Notes under the pieces: generated by a model
Told to the model about the DNA's origin: nothing
Databases searched by the model: none
What the model saw: the letters and a program-made list of their open reading frames with translations, nothing else
Assembly (NCBI GenBank): GCA_020443295.1
Contig: JAGRIJ010000010.1
Coordinates: 1 to 64,000, forward strand
Direction: 5' to 3'
Source: Alphaproteobacteria bacterium
GTDB lineage: Bacteria > Pseudomonadota > Alphaproteobacteria > Micavibrionales > Micavibrionaceae
DNA: 64,000 nt
Shown here: piece after piece, positions 9,999 through 20,346 of the stretch
How positions within the stretch are numbered: the first letter of the stretch is position 1
How the letters are laid out: every line of letters starts with the position of its first letter
Program-made: the position numbers and the translations under genes

Positions 9999-10855
9999 GA
10001 TTTTTCCCTGACCACCAGGATATCGCAAGGCGGATGAGTAAGCAGTGTGCCCGCAAGGCTGCCCAGCAAAGTCGGCATGATGCCGACGCGTCCGTGACTG
10101 CCCACGGCGAGCAGGTCTGATTTCGTATTTTTGACTTGTTTGGCCAAAACCTCGTAAACCGGACCTTGGATGATCCGCCCGGTCAGTTTCATTCCGCTCT
10201 TGTTCTTTTTCTTTGAAAGCTTGATTTCATCCGCCACAAACTTATCGATCCGCCGCTGATCCTCATCCAGAACGGCAACTTTCGTTTCAAGATAGATATA
10301 GGAGGTTTCAAACGGGTAAACGGGAACCTCGTAGGCGTGAACGGCAAAAAAAGAAGCTTGCGGCGCAAGAGTTGAGGAAAGGCGTAAGGCGGCCTGAGAA
10401 CTGGGTGAAAAATCCACGGCCGAAAGAACGTTTTTATAAGGCCCGACAGGCTTGTTTCTGACCATAAGGACGGGCCAGATTCCCATCCGGATAATCCGCT
10501 CCGCAGTCGTGCCGGCAAAAAGATCGGGCAGCTTGGTTTTCCCGTGCAACCCCAGAATAATCATTTCGGCGTTTACTTTCTTGGCGGTCTCCAGAATAGC
10601 CGCATAGATGTCCTGACCGGTAACGGCCTGAACGGTCGTTTTAACGGACTCAGCATCCTTGTAGTCTTTGAGGTACCCTCTCATAAGATCTTCGGTGGCA
10701 GTTTTCAGGGAGGAACTGACTTTTTTCGCTTTATAGTGCGGCAGCGCATGCACAAGATGCAGGGTGCTTTTCTGCTCCTTCGCCAGTTTAAGCGCCCGTT
10801 CCATGGCCCGGTCGGAATTGGTCGTAAGATCCGTTGCCAGCAGGATATTTTTCAT
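9995..10855 (-). CDS. Universal stress protein with two Usp domains
   Basis: A 286-residue tandem UspA protein. Domain 1 (about 1-135) has the ATP-binding pattern GLHGKTKLPDLFAGTTAERI. Domain 2 (about 140-286) has GSHGRVGIMPTLLGSLAGT, matching the G-2x-G-9x-G(S/T) motif, so both halves may bind ATP. Tandem Usps are typically induced by oxygen limitation, starvation or respiratory block. It starts 3 bases after the stop of the EF-hand gene and its stop overlaps the start of the PH-domain gene, so the three form one operon. An FNR-like site precedes the operon, in keeping with the Anr/FixK control of Usp genes known in other Proteobacteria. Confidence 0.9.
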   Translation of the reverse strand: MKNILLATDLTTNSDRAMERALKLAKEQKSTLHLVHALPHYKAKKVSSSLKTATEDLMRGYLKDYKDAESVKTTVQAVTGQDIYAAILETAKKVNAEMIILGLHGKTKLPDLFAGTTAERIIRMGIWPVLMVRNKPVGPYKNVLSAVDFSPSSQAALRLSSTLAPQASFFAVHAYEVPVYPFETSYIYLETKVAVLDEDQRRIDKFVADEIKLSKKKNKSGMKLTGRIIQGPVYEVLAKQVKNTKSDLLAVGSHGRVGIMPTLLGSLAGTLLTHPPCDILVVREKS

Positions 10856-10858
10856 GCG

Positions 10859-11344
10859 TCACTCTTTCATCATCTGGGGGGTAACCCTGAATGTACAGGG
10901 GAGGGCTTCATTATAAAAGGCACAAAATTCATTGATGTCGATCATCCCGTCGCCGTTGGTATCGTAATAGGGGAAACGGTCCCGCGCATAGGCGATATAT
11001 TCCTGCAGGGTCAATCGCTTGTCATGATTAGTGTCGATAGTCTCAAACCTGTACTGAACCGATCCGCTCTCAGCGGCATTCTCTGCACCCGGCTTCGGCG
11101 AAAAACACCCGCTGACGCATTCTCCGAAAGTGACTACCCCGTCGCCGTTAAGATCCAGAGACGGAAAAATCTTCTCGTGGTACATCTCGAACTCTGCCGC
11201 ATCTATGAGATCATCGTCCAGAAGATCAGCGTCCTGAAAAGCCGTGGCGGCGGCAATCTGGCTCACATCGTCAGCGAAGACAGGCAAAGCGCTCAAGGCC
11301 GAAAAAGCAAAGACGGCAACAAAATAAATAGAATATCTCTTCAT
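10859..11344 (-). CDS. Periplasmic EF-hand calcium-binding protein
   Basis: A 161-residue protein with a clear Sec signal peptide (about 1-24, ending VFA-DD). Three good EF-hand loops are visible: DLNGDGVVTFGE (about 64-75), DTNHDKRLTLQE (about 104-115) and DTNGDGMIDINE (about 128-139). An earlier acidic stretch, DADLLDDDLIDAAE, may be a degenerate fourth. Cysteines at 76, 80, 141 and 150 could form disulfides. The protein is probably a Ca2+ buffer or sensor in the periplasm. It is first in an operon with the universal stress and PH-domain genes, an unusual combination that could tie envelope Ca2+ to a stress response. No enzymatic domain is visible. Confidence 0.85.
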   Translation of the reverse strand: MKRYSIYFVAVFAFSALSALPVFADDVSQIAAATAFQDADLLDDDLIDAAEFEMYHEKIFPSLDLNGDGVVTFGECVSGCFSPKPGAENAAESGSVQYRFETIDTNHDKRLTLQEYIAYARDRFPYYDTNGDGMIDINEFCAFYNEALPCTFRVTPQMMKE

Positions 11345-11370
11345 AAAATAATCTCGCTAAAAACACGTAC

Positions 11371-11412
11371 AATAAAGCACACATCTTATAAGAATTATTT
11401 GACGATAATCAA
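11371..11412 (-). promoter_or_regulatory. FNR/FixK-like site and promoter of the EF-hand/Usp operon
   Basis: On the minus strand, TTGATTATCGTCAA (11412-11399) matches the FNR/FixK consensus TTGAT-N4-ATCAA at all but one position. A candidate -10 element, TTTATT, lies at 11376-11371. This puts the site centre near -41.5, the usual place for class II activation. Alternatively TTGATT serves as -35 with TATAAG at 11390-11385 after 16 bases. The regulator is not encoded in the window. Confidence 0.5.
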
Positions 11413-11446
11413 TATAGGGCTGAAATTGAGGTCCGGAGAAGAAAAA

Positions 11447-12268
11447 TTACAACCCCAAAATCTCCCGCGCTTCCTGCGATGTGGCGGGACGCCGCCCATA
11501 TTCCCCGCAAAGCTCCGCCACCCGCAGGACCAGCGCCGCATTGGAAGGTGCAAGGGTTTGCGCATCCATGCGGATATTATCCTCCAGCCCCGTGCGGCAA
11601 TGCCCGCCCATCTCTAAACACCAGCGGTTCACCTCGATCTGCATCTTACCGATCCCCGCTGCCGTCCATGTTGCGCCGGGGAGAACGCGGGGCAGTTCCT
11701 CCAGATAAAATTCCAGCAATCGGCGCTTTGCGGGCAGCGCGTTCTTGATCCCGAAGACGAATTGCACATGCACGGGCGGCTTGAGCAAACCGCGCTCCAC
11801 TAATTTTCCGGCGTTATAGAGCATATGAAAATCGAAAATCTCGATCTCGGGCTTCACGTCATATTTGAGCATCTCGGTTGCCAAATGGTCGATCAGCTCC
11901 GGCGGGTTCGCATAGACGATGCTCGGAAAATTGACCGACCCCGTGGCCAGAGACGCCATGTCGGGCTTGAGATACAGCATCGCCCCGCGTTCTTCCATCG
12001 CGCGGCCCCGCCCGCCGGTGGAAAATTGAAGTATCATACCCGGACAGTATTTTTTGATCCCTTCCTGAACTTCTGAGAAAAAGGCTGGGTCGGAAGAGGG
12101 CGTCTGGTCGGGATTGCGGGCATGGATATGCGCCAGGCTCGCCCCCGCCTCAAACGCCTCATGCGCAGATTCAATCTGTTCCGCCGCACTGATTGGCACG
12201 GCCGGATTATGCTCTTTGCGCGGCACCGACCCGCAGAGCGCCACAGTGATAATGCACGCGCGCGTCAC
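11447..12268 (-). CDS. Beta-keto acid cleavage enzyme (DUF849/BKACE family)
   Basis: A 273-residue TIM-barrel enzyme of the family that includes 3-keto-5-aminohexanoate cleavage enzyme. These enzymes condense a beta-keto acid with acetyl-CoA and release acetoacetate or an acetoacetate-like product plus a new CoA ester, using Zn2+. Visible support: the N-terminal ITVALCGS strand, the metal-binding HIHAR motif (His47, His49), STGGRGRAMEER, and GLEDNIRM with the conserved Glu. The substrate cannot be assigned, because the family covers many beta-keto acids. The gene stands alone. In this organism it could feed acetoacetate toward the BdhA reaction, but that is an inference from co-occurrence. 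Confidence 0.85.
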   Translation of the reverse strand: MTRACIITVALCGSVPRKEHNPAVPISAAEQIESAHEAFEAGASLAHIHARNPDQTPSSDPAFFSEVQEGIKKYCPGMILQFSTGGRGRAMEERGAMLYLKPDMASLATGSVNFPSIVYANPPELIDHLATEMLKYDVKPEIEIFDFHMLYNAGKLVERGLLKPPVHVQFVFGIKNALPAKRRLLEFYLEELPRVLPGATWTAAGIGKMQIEVNRWCLEMGGHCRTGLEDNIRMDAQTLAPSNAALVLRVAELCGEYGRRPATSQEAREILGL

Positions 12269-12366
12269 AAAAACGCCCTTTCAAATTTATGAGTCATTTC
12301 GTATTCTCCTCCCAGATCAGGAAAATTTCAATTCCTCTGTACGGATTGTAAAAAGAAAGCTTCGCA

Positions 12367-12948
12367 ATGAAAAAATCGTTATGGGCCCTTATGTTCGGAC
12401 TTCTGGTCTTGTATCCCTTCCTGCCTTCACATGCAGATTCACCGCCGGAGACACAGGCGCAAAGCACGCTCGTCCTGCATAGCACGAGCCTGAATATGAA
12501 TGCGACGATCGACAATAAATATGTCTACAAGGGGTTTGGCTGCGAGGGCGAAAATCTCTCGCCGCAACTTTCGTGGGAAGGCGTTCCGGCGGAAGCCAAG
12601 AGCCTTGCGATTACCTATTACGATCCCGATGCGCCGACGGGCAGCGGCTGGTGGCACTGGACGGTCGTGAATATCCCGACCTCCGTGAGCGAAATTCCCG
12701 AAGGGGCGAGCGGCACGGATGCCATGCCAGCGGGTTCCGTGGAAGGGCGCTCGGATTTCGGCGAGTCCAGGTTCGGCGGTTCGTGTCCACCCGTGGGTGA
12801 CAAGCCGCACCGTTACTTCCTGACCGTTTATGCGCTGGATGTCGAAAAGCTGGATCTGGATGCGAACGCGTCGGGGGCGCTGGTCGGTTTTAACGTGAAC
12901 GCGCACAGCATCGCGCAGGCCCAGATTATGGCGGTTTACGGGCGCTAG
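12367..12948 (+). CDS. Secreted YbhB/YbcL-type PEBP-family protein
   Basis: A 193-residue protein with a Sec signal peptide (about 1-23, ending SHADS) followed by a phosphatidylethanolamine-binding fold. Family signatures are YDPDAPTGSGWWHWTVVNIP, read here as DPDAPTG and WWHW, and later the GDKPHRYFLTVYAL strand. The family resembles eukaryotic Raf kinase inhibitors; the bacterial role is not established, but a ligand-binding periplasmic function is likely. Two cysteines near the ligand pocket (GCEGEN and GGSCPP) could pair. It is a single gene upstream of argS. The hairpin AGGGCC/GGCCCT between them lacks a T-run, so I do not call a terminator. Confidence 0.88.
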   Translation: MKKSLWALMFGLLVLYPFLPSHADSPPETQAQSTLVLHSTSLNMNATIDNKYVYKGFGCEGENLSPQLSWEGVPAEAKSLAITYYDPDAPTGSGWWHWTVVNIPTSVSEIPEGASGTDAMPAGSVEGRSDFGESRFGGSCPPVGDKPHRYFLTVYALDVEKLDLDANASGALVGFNVNAHSIAQAQIMAVYGR

Positions 12949-13044
12949 TCCCGCCTCAGGGAAGTCTTTTTTGAAGAAAGGGCCTTGACCCTACGGCCCT
13001 GACCTTCCATAACGTCCTAGAAAATAACGGAAAAATGCAGGACT

Positions 13045-14814
13045 ATGGACTCTCTCGCTGCGAAATTAACAACACTTACGGAACAGGCGTTTTCGGCGCT
13101 GGGCTTGCCTGTCGAGCATGCGCGCGTGGCCGTGTCCGGGCAGGCGGAGAGTGCGCAGTTCCAGTGTAACGGTGCGATGCCGAGCGCCAAGGCCGCCAAG
13201 AAAAACCCCCGCCAGATTGCCGAAGAGGTGATCGCCAAGCTGCAGGAACTGGATTCCGAAGGCGTATTTGCCTTGCTGTCCGTGGGCGGGCCGGGCTTTA
13301 TTAATATCACTGTGGCCGACGGCTTTATTGGTTCTCATCTGACCGATCTTGCCGGCGATCAAAAAGAGGGCGTGCCGAAACTCGCCAAGGGCGAAACGGT
13401 AATCATCGATTACGGCGGGCCGAACGTGGCCAAGGCCATGCATGTCGGGCATTTGCGTTCGTCCATCATCGGGGATGCGTTGCGCCGGATGATGCTGGCG
13501 ACCGGTTACAAGGCAATCGGGGATGTGCATCTGGGCGACTGGGGCACGCCGATGGGGCAGATCATTTCCGAGTATGAACTCCGTCATCCCGAATGGCCGT
13601 ATTTCACGGGCGGGGATTTTTCATCGTTCGACCCGCAGATCACGATGGTACAGCTTGAAGAGATTTATCCCTTTGCGTCCAAGGCGTGCAAGGATGATCC
13701 TGAACGGGCGGAGAAGGCCCGGAAAGCCACGGCGGAGCTTCAGAACGGGCACCCAGGATACCGGGCGCTGTGGACCACTTTCGTGGAAGTTTCGATTGCG
13801 GGGATGAAGAATAATTTCGATGCGCTCGGCGTGCATTTCGATCTGTGGAAGGGGGAAGGGTCGGTGCATCATCTGATCTCCCTGATGGTCGAAAGGCTCA
13901 AGGATCAGGGTTTTGCGCGGGAAGATGATGGCGCGCTGGTCATTGACGTGGCGCTTGAGGGCGACAAGAAAGAAATTCCGCCGCTGATTTTATACAAGCG
14001 CGACGGGGCCGTGATGTATGGCACGACCGATCTGGCGACTCTGGTCGACCGGATGAATGAAAATCATCCGTCTAAAATCATCTATGTGGTGGACCAGCGC
14101 CAGAGCCTTCATTTCGAACAGGTGTTCCGCGCCGCGCGCAAGGGCGGGATCGTGCCGGAATCTGTTGAACTAACTCATGCCGGCTTCGGAACGATGAACG
14201 GGCCGGACGGCAAGCCGTTCAAAACCCGAGCCGGGGGCGTGATGAAGCTTGAGGATCTGATCGGTATGGGCGTCGAGAAGGCGCGGGAGCGTCTGAGAGA
14301 AGCGAAACTGGCCGAAGACATGCCACCTAAGGAAAAAGAGGACGTGGCGCACAAGGTCGCGATTGCCGCGATCAAGTTTGCCGATCTGCAGAATAACCGC
14401 GTGGCGGATTATGTTTTCGACCTTGACCGGATGACCGCTTTCGAAGGGAAGACCGGGCCTTATCTGCTGTATCAGGCGGTGCGGATCAATTCGCTTCTGA
14501 AAAAGGCGGCGGAGCAGGGCATGAAGCCGGGAACGGAATTCTCTCTGCAGGATGAAGAACGCCCTCTGGCGTTGCTCTTATCGGAAATGCCTGACCAGAT
14601 CGCGCAGGCGCTGAAAAATTACTCTCCTCATATTGTCTGTGATTACGCGTACCGCGTGGCGCAGGAATTCAGCAGCTTTTACGGCAACTGCCATATTCTT
14701 TCGGAAACCGATGAAGTCTTGCGGAACAGCCGTCTGGCCCTGTGCGCCCTGACCGCGCGGCACCTGCGCACGCTTCTTGCGTTATTGGGCATCGAGGTTC
14801 CGGAGCGGATGTAG
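13045..14814 (+). CDS. argS: Arginyl-tRNA synthetase
   Basis: Class I aminoacyl-tRNA synthetase charging tRNA-Arg, 589 residues, the usual length. The N-terminal Add1 domain (about 1-95) is followed by the catalytic Rossmann fold with the HIGH-type motif HVGHLRSS, the GDWGTPMGQ segment and KTRAGGVMKLEDL, which takes the place of KMSKS as in most bacterial ArgS. The DALR anticodon-binding domain fills the C-terminus (YRVAQEFSSFYGNC). The preceding 90 bases hold no other gene. It converges with the truncated LOG gene, whose stop is 1 base away. Confidence 0.97.
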   Translation: MDSLAAKLTTLTEQAFSALGLPVEHARVAVSGQAESAQFQCNGAMPSAKAAKKNPRQIAEEVIAKLQELDSEGVFALLSVGGPGFINITVADGFIGSHLTDLAGDQKEGVPKLAKGETVIIDYGGPNVAKAMHVGHLRSSIIGDALRRMMLATGYKAIGDVHLGDWGTPMGQIISEYELRHPEWPYFTGGDFSSFDPQITMVQLEEIYPFASKACKDDPERAEKARKATAELQNGHPGYRALWTTFVEVSIAGMKNNFDALGVHFDLWKGEGSVHHLISLMVERLKDQGFAREDDGALVIDVALEGDKKEIPPLILYKRDGAVMYGTTDLATLVDRMNENHPSKIIYVVDQRQSLHFEQVFRAARKGGIVPESVELTHAGFGTMNGPDGKPFKTRAGGVMKLEDLIGMGVEKARERLREAKLAEDMPPKEKEDVAHKVAIAAIKFADLQNNRVADYVFDLDRMTAFEGKTGPYLLYQAVRINSLLKKAAEQGMKPGTEFSLQDEERPLALLLSEMPDQIAQALKNYSPHIVCDYAYRVAQEFSSFYGNCHILSETDEVLRNSRLALCALTARHLRTLLALLGIEVPERM

Positions 14815-14815
14815 T

Positions 14816-15199
14816 TCAGCCCGCCGGGTCGGAGCATTTGTGATCCGCCTGAATAAACGTCACTGCTTCCAGCGGGTCGTCCGTCATCTTCACAAAACGA
14901 AGATCGTTCTCGTCAATCGTATGGTGCGTAATCATGGTGTTTTGCAGGAAGGGGCGCAACTCGCCCCAATACTCGCTGCCCATGACAACCACAGGGAACT
15001 CGCAGATTTTTCCGGTCTGCAACAGGGTCGCCACCTCGAAAATCTCGTCCATGGTTCCAAACCCGCCCGGCAGTAAAACAAAGGCGCGGGAATATTTCAG
15101 CAGCATGACTTTGCGGACGAAGAAATACCGGAACTCGGCCTGGATAGTGGTATAGGGGTTCGGGGTTTGCTCCTTGGGCAGCTTGATATTACAGCCCAC
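14816..15199 (-). pseudogene. 5'-truncated LOG-family (cytokinin riboside phosphoribohydrolase-like) gene
   Basis: The reading frame keeps the second half of a LOG/'lysine decarboxylase-like' Rossmann protein, including the diagnostic PGGFGTMDEIFE motif and the SVGCNIKLPKEQTPN segment. The N-terminal half, which holds the first Rossmann strand and the GGG.GxMxA region, is missing. Homologous-looking sequence (HGGGAASVGCN) continues a few codons upstream of the GTG at 15199, then an in-frame TAA occurs at 15239-15241, with no ATG. Complete family members are around 190 residues or more; only 127 remain. The AT-rich gene directly upstream probably marks the junction of a deletion or insertion. 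It is unlikely to be active. Confidence 0.7.
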
Positions 15200-15246
15200 G
15201 GAAGCCGCGCCGCCACCGTGCAGGAGGCACGGGAGATTTTAGGTCT

Positions 15247-15681
15247 TTAATCGTTAAGCCATTCAAATTTTGGTGGACTATGCTTGTAGGCCAAAACGTC
15301 AACAATGTGGTCGAGGCTCAAGAAACAGTAGTGATTTAAGTCTACGTGATCAGGCATCTTTGTTCTCATGCGCTTTATCCAATAAGAAGGATAAATTTCG
15401 TAAAAAGGATAGATACCTTTTTCCTTTTTATCTAATACAAGGTCGCATTCATCATCAAATTCCGCGTAATGCCAAAAATCGAAAACGCTTTTGAACATCG
15501 CGACGGTTCCAAAATCAACACAAAGCTTTCTGGATTTTTTTGTTGATTGGTACCAACAATTCAAGATGAGTTGCAGGTCATTTTCCACGTACTGGACTTG
15601 TATGCTGCTTAGTTCAAATCTTAAAGATTCTTCCCGACTAATCGCTTGGATTGGTCTAATTCTTTCTTCAAATTTATCCAT
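15247..15681 (-). CDS. AT-rich orphan protein of unknown function
   Basis: A 144-residue protein that I do not recognise. It is acidic and aromatic-rich (FDFWHYAEFDDECDLVL, IYPFYEIYPSYWIK) with no signal peptide or membrane segment, and is predicted cytoplasmic. Its base composition is much more AT-rich than gyrB, 9 bases upstream, and than the LOG fragment downstream on the same strand, which suggests recent acquisition. Size, acidity and isolation resemble orphan immunity proteins of contact-dependent or polymorphic toxins, but no toxin is near, so this is speculation. Confidence 0.6.
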   Translation of the reverse strand: MDKFEERIRPIQAISREESLRFELSSIQVQYVENDLQLILNCWYQSTKKSRKLCVDFGTVAMFKSVFDFWHYAEFDDECDLVLDKKEKGIYPFYEIYPSYWIKRMRTKMPDHVDLNHYCFLSLDHIVDVLAYKHSPPKFEWLND

Positions 15682-15690
15682 ATTTAAAAT

Positions 15691-18192
<2,502 letters not shown>

Positions 18193-18434
18193 CTAAACCG
18201 CTGTTTTTAGACGTTTTTCATCATTATTTTTGATCATCATGTTCTATAGCACGCCCACGGCCAGAAAAATAGTGAAAAAGCGTTATAAATCAATGTTTTT
18301 AACGGGATTTGCGGGCCAAAAAATCCTTGCATTTCCAAGCCTTACGGAAAGCTATGTTAAAACCGTAAAAAATTACGGTTACATCGCGCAGAAAACCCTT
18401 TCTTTTTTCTCTCCGTTCTGGCTTGATCCCCCCT

Positions 18435-19535
18435 ATGACAACAGCGCTCTTAAAACTGGTTCGCGATCATTTCAAGACGATGGAGGGATACGTCTCCGCC
18501 GGCATGGAAATGACAAAAGACGATACAAAGATTTTTCTGAACGCGAACGAGAACCCGTTCGAACTTCCCGGACTGGAGGGTTTAAACCGCTACCCGGAGC
18601 CGCAGCCCCTGGCGTTGTTAGAGGCTTTTTCCCAGACCTATGGCGTCGAGCGCGACCAGATTGTGATTACCCGCGGCGCAGACGAAGCCATCGCCATCCT
18701 CATCCGCGTCTTCTGTGAGCCGAACAAGGATTCTGTTATCATCAATCCGCCCACCTTCGGGATCTACGGTGTCGATTCCCGTGCCCAGCCTGCCAATGTC
18801 ATCGAGATACCCCTGATCAAGGCGCAGGGCACATTCGTTCTGGATGCCGAAAACATCATCAAGACCGCAAAAGATAAAAAGAACGGCGTAAAACTCGTCT
18901 TTCTGTGCTCACCCAACAACCCGACCGGAAATTCCTTCTCGCATGAGACGATTTCGGAAATCTGTGAAGAGTTGGAAGGGCACGCCGTTGTCATTCTGGA
19001 TGAAACCTACGCCGAATTCGCGGAAGAAGGCAGCATGGCCGCCGATCTCGAAAGCACACCCAACCTGATTATTCTTCGTACGCTTTCCAAATCCTACGCC
19101 TTTGCCGGCATGCGTATTGGTTCCATGCTCGCGGGCGACAAGCAGTTTATAGCGCTGGTCAGGGCAAAGGCTCTGGAAACCTACCCGTTAGTGCGTATGA
19201 GCGTTGAAGCCGCCCTCCACGTTTTATCCCCGGAGATTAGACCGCTGGCGGAAGAGAACATCAAAAAACTTCTGGCCGAACGCGAGCGCGTCAAGCAGGA
19301 ACTGGAAAAATCGGAACAGGTTTCACACATCTTTCCGTCCGATGCGAACTTCCTGCTCGTCGAAATGAAAGACGCGCACGGTTTTTATGAATACGCCAAG
19401 AAAAATAACGTCATCCTGCGTGATTTTTCATCGAAGAAGGGCACTGAAAATTGCCTGCGGATTTCCATCGGCACAGAAAAAGAAAATGACGCTGTTCTGA
19501 GGATGCTAAAGGATTTTTCCTCAAACAGTTCTTGA
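18435..19535 (+). CDS. hisC: Histidinol-phosphate aminotransferase
   Basis: PLP-dependent class II aminotransferase converting imidazole acetol phosphate and glutamate to histidinol phosphate and 2-oxoglutarate in histidine synthesis. The 366-residue protein has NANENPFELP near the start, SPNNPTGN, ILDETYAEF and the PLP-lysine motif TLSKSYAFAGMRIG, all typical of HisC. I start it at the ATG at 18435 (MTTALLKLV); a TTG four codons upstream is less likely. greB begins 4 bases after the stop, so the two are co-transcribed. A role with other aromatic or leucine substrates cannot be excluded, because HisC paralogues are common. Confidence 0.9.
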   Translation: MTTALLKLVRDHFKTMEGYVSAGMEMTKDDTKIFLNANENPFELPGLEGLNRYPEPQPLALLEAFSQTYGVERDQIVITRGADEAIAILIRVFCEPNKDSVIINPPTFGIYGVDSRAQPANVIEIPLIKAQGTFVLDAENIIKTAKDKKNGVKLVFLCSPNNPTGNSFSHETISEICEELEGHAVVILDETYAEFAEEGSMAADLESTPNLIILRTLSKSYAFAGMRIGSMLAGDKQFIALVRAKALETYPLVRMSVEAALHVLSPEIRPLAEENIKKLLAERERVKQELEKSEQVSHIFPSDANFLLVEMKDAHGFYEYAKKNNVILRDFSSKKGTENCLRISIGTEKENDAVLRMLKDFSSNSS

Positions 19536-19539
19536 AAAC

Positions 19540-20067
19540 ATGGCCCGCAAAACCAGCCCTCAACCGCCGGCAGCGCCGGAAAAAAGACATTACATGACGC
19601 CCGCGGGCTATGCCGTTCTGGACAAGGAGTTAAATCATCTGCTCCATACCGAGCGCCCGAAGATCGTTGAAATCGTCGCTTGGGCTGCGGGCAACGGCGA
19701 CCGCTCCGAAAACGGCGATTACATCTACAATAAAAAACGCCTGCGCGAAATCGACCGCCGCGTGCGGTATCTGACCAAAAGGCTGGAAGACACGGTCATC
19801 GTCCATCCGGACAAACAGCAGCACCTCGACCGGATCTTTTTCGGCGCACAGGTCACCTATGTCCGCGAGGACGACTCCGAGGTCACAATCCGTCTGGTCG
19901 GAGAGGATGAAGCGGATTTTTCAGCCGGAAAAATCAACTGGCTCTCCCCGGTCGGACGCGCCCTGATGAAAAAGCAGGTCGGAGATTCCGTAATCGTCCG
20001 CACAGAAGACAAAACCGAAGAAATAGAAATTCTTTCTATTTCCTATCCAATAGAAAATCCGGCCTGA
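19540..20067 (+). CDS. greB: Transcription elongation factor GreB
   Basis: Cleavage-stimulating factor that rescues backtracked RNA polymerase, 175 residues. The N-terminal coiled coil carries GDRSENGDYIYNKKRLREIDRR, of which NKKRLREIDRR is the feature that distinguishes GreB from GreA. The acidic tip (GDRSENGD) needed for catalysis is present. The C-terminal FKBP-like domain follows (INWLSPVGRALMKKQVGD). An extra basic, proline-rich start (MARKTSPQPPAAPEK) precedes the domain. It is coupled to hisC, and its stop is followed within 25 bases by the promoter of the Y RNA cluster. Confidence 0.92.
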   Translation: MARKTSPQPPAAPEKRHYMTPAGYAVLDKELNHLLHTERPKIVEIVAWAAGNGDRSENGDYIYNKKRLREIDRRVRYLTKRLEDTVIVHPDKQQHLDRIFFGAQVTYVREDDSEVTIRLVGEDEADFSAGKINWLSPVGRALMKKQVGDSVIVRTEDKTEEIEILSISYPIENPA

Positions 20068-20090
20068 AAATTTTCTCAAAAAAATACTTC

Positions 20091-20119
20091 TTGCAATTTA
20101 GTGCATAGTGCACTAAATT
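20091..20119 (+). promoter_or_regulatory. Promoter with overlapping palindromic operator, upstream of the Y RNA cluster
   Basis: TTGCAA (20091-20096) and TAAATT (20114-20119) are separated by exactly 17 bases, a good sigma70 promoter whose start point would fall at about 20126, right at the first base of the first RNA. Between and over the two hexamers lies a perfect 11-bp inverted repeat, AATTTAGTGCA-TAG-TGCACTAAATT (20095-20119). A dimeric repressor bound here would block polymerase. The HTH protein encoded just after rsr is one candidate regulator, but no direct evidence ties them. Confidence 0.7.
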
Positions 20120-20126
20120 ACGAATC

Positions 20127-20186
20127 GCCGGGCCGGAGTTTCAGGGTTACCGATGCAAAAGTCCCTGAAGCAACACCATGCCCGGC
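20127..20186 (+). ncRNA. Candidate Y RNA 1, hairpin type without tRNA-like module
   Basis: A 60-nt RNA closed by P1 GCCGGGC/GCCCGGC (20127-20133 with 20180-20186). The conserved CGGAG follows, then P2 TTCAGGG/CCCTGAA (20140-20146 with 20163-20169) and a loop that starts TTACCG. The CCGGAG-P2-TTAYC arrangement and the CATGCCC before the closing stem are shared with the four RNAs that follow and match the Ro-binding end of Y RNAs. Four bases after P1 comes a run of seven T (20191-20197), so P1 may double as a terminator stem. It starts at the predicted transcription start. Confidence 0.75.
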
Positions 20187-20197
20187 ATTGTTTTTTT

Positions 20198-20336
20198 AGC
20201 GGTGGCGGGCCGGCGGTACTGGCTTATCGGGTAGAGCGGGCAGCAATGCTAGGTCGCTGGTTCAATCCCAGCCTGTGTGTTCACACACAAGTAGCTCAGT
20301 AAAGCCGCCAGTGTCACAAACACGCCCGGCACCGCT
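20198..20336 (+). ncRNA. Candidate Y RNA 2 with tRNA-like module joined through its D loop
   Basis: P1 is AGCGGTG/CACCGCT (20198-20204 with 20330-20336), extended inward past one G-G mismatch by CGGGC/GCCCG. P2 is TACTGGC/GCCAGTG (20217-20223 with 20307-20313) followed by TTATC. The loop holds a 72-nt tRNA-like module: T arm GCTGG-TTCAATC-CCAGC (20256-20272), acceptor-like stem CTGTGTG with TTCA loop (20273-20291, one bulge) and D stem GCTC (20294-20297) pairing with GAGC (20234-20237). The D stem halves lie at the two ends of the module, so the Y stem enters through the D loop. The anticodon arm is reduced to a remnant (AGC-AAT-GCT). Confidence 0.78.
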
Positions 20337-20346
20337 AAGGGAATAT

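Noticed and set aside
12980..13005. Hairpin AGGGCC/GGCCCT between the PEBP gene and argS as a terminator
   Set aside because: The stem is short and is not followed by a T-run.
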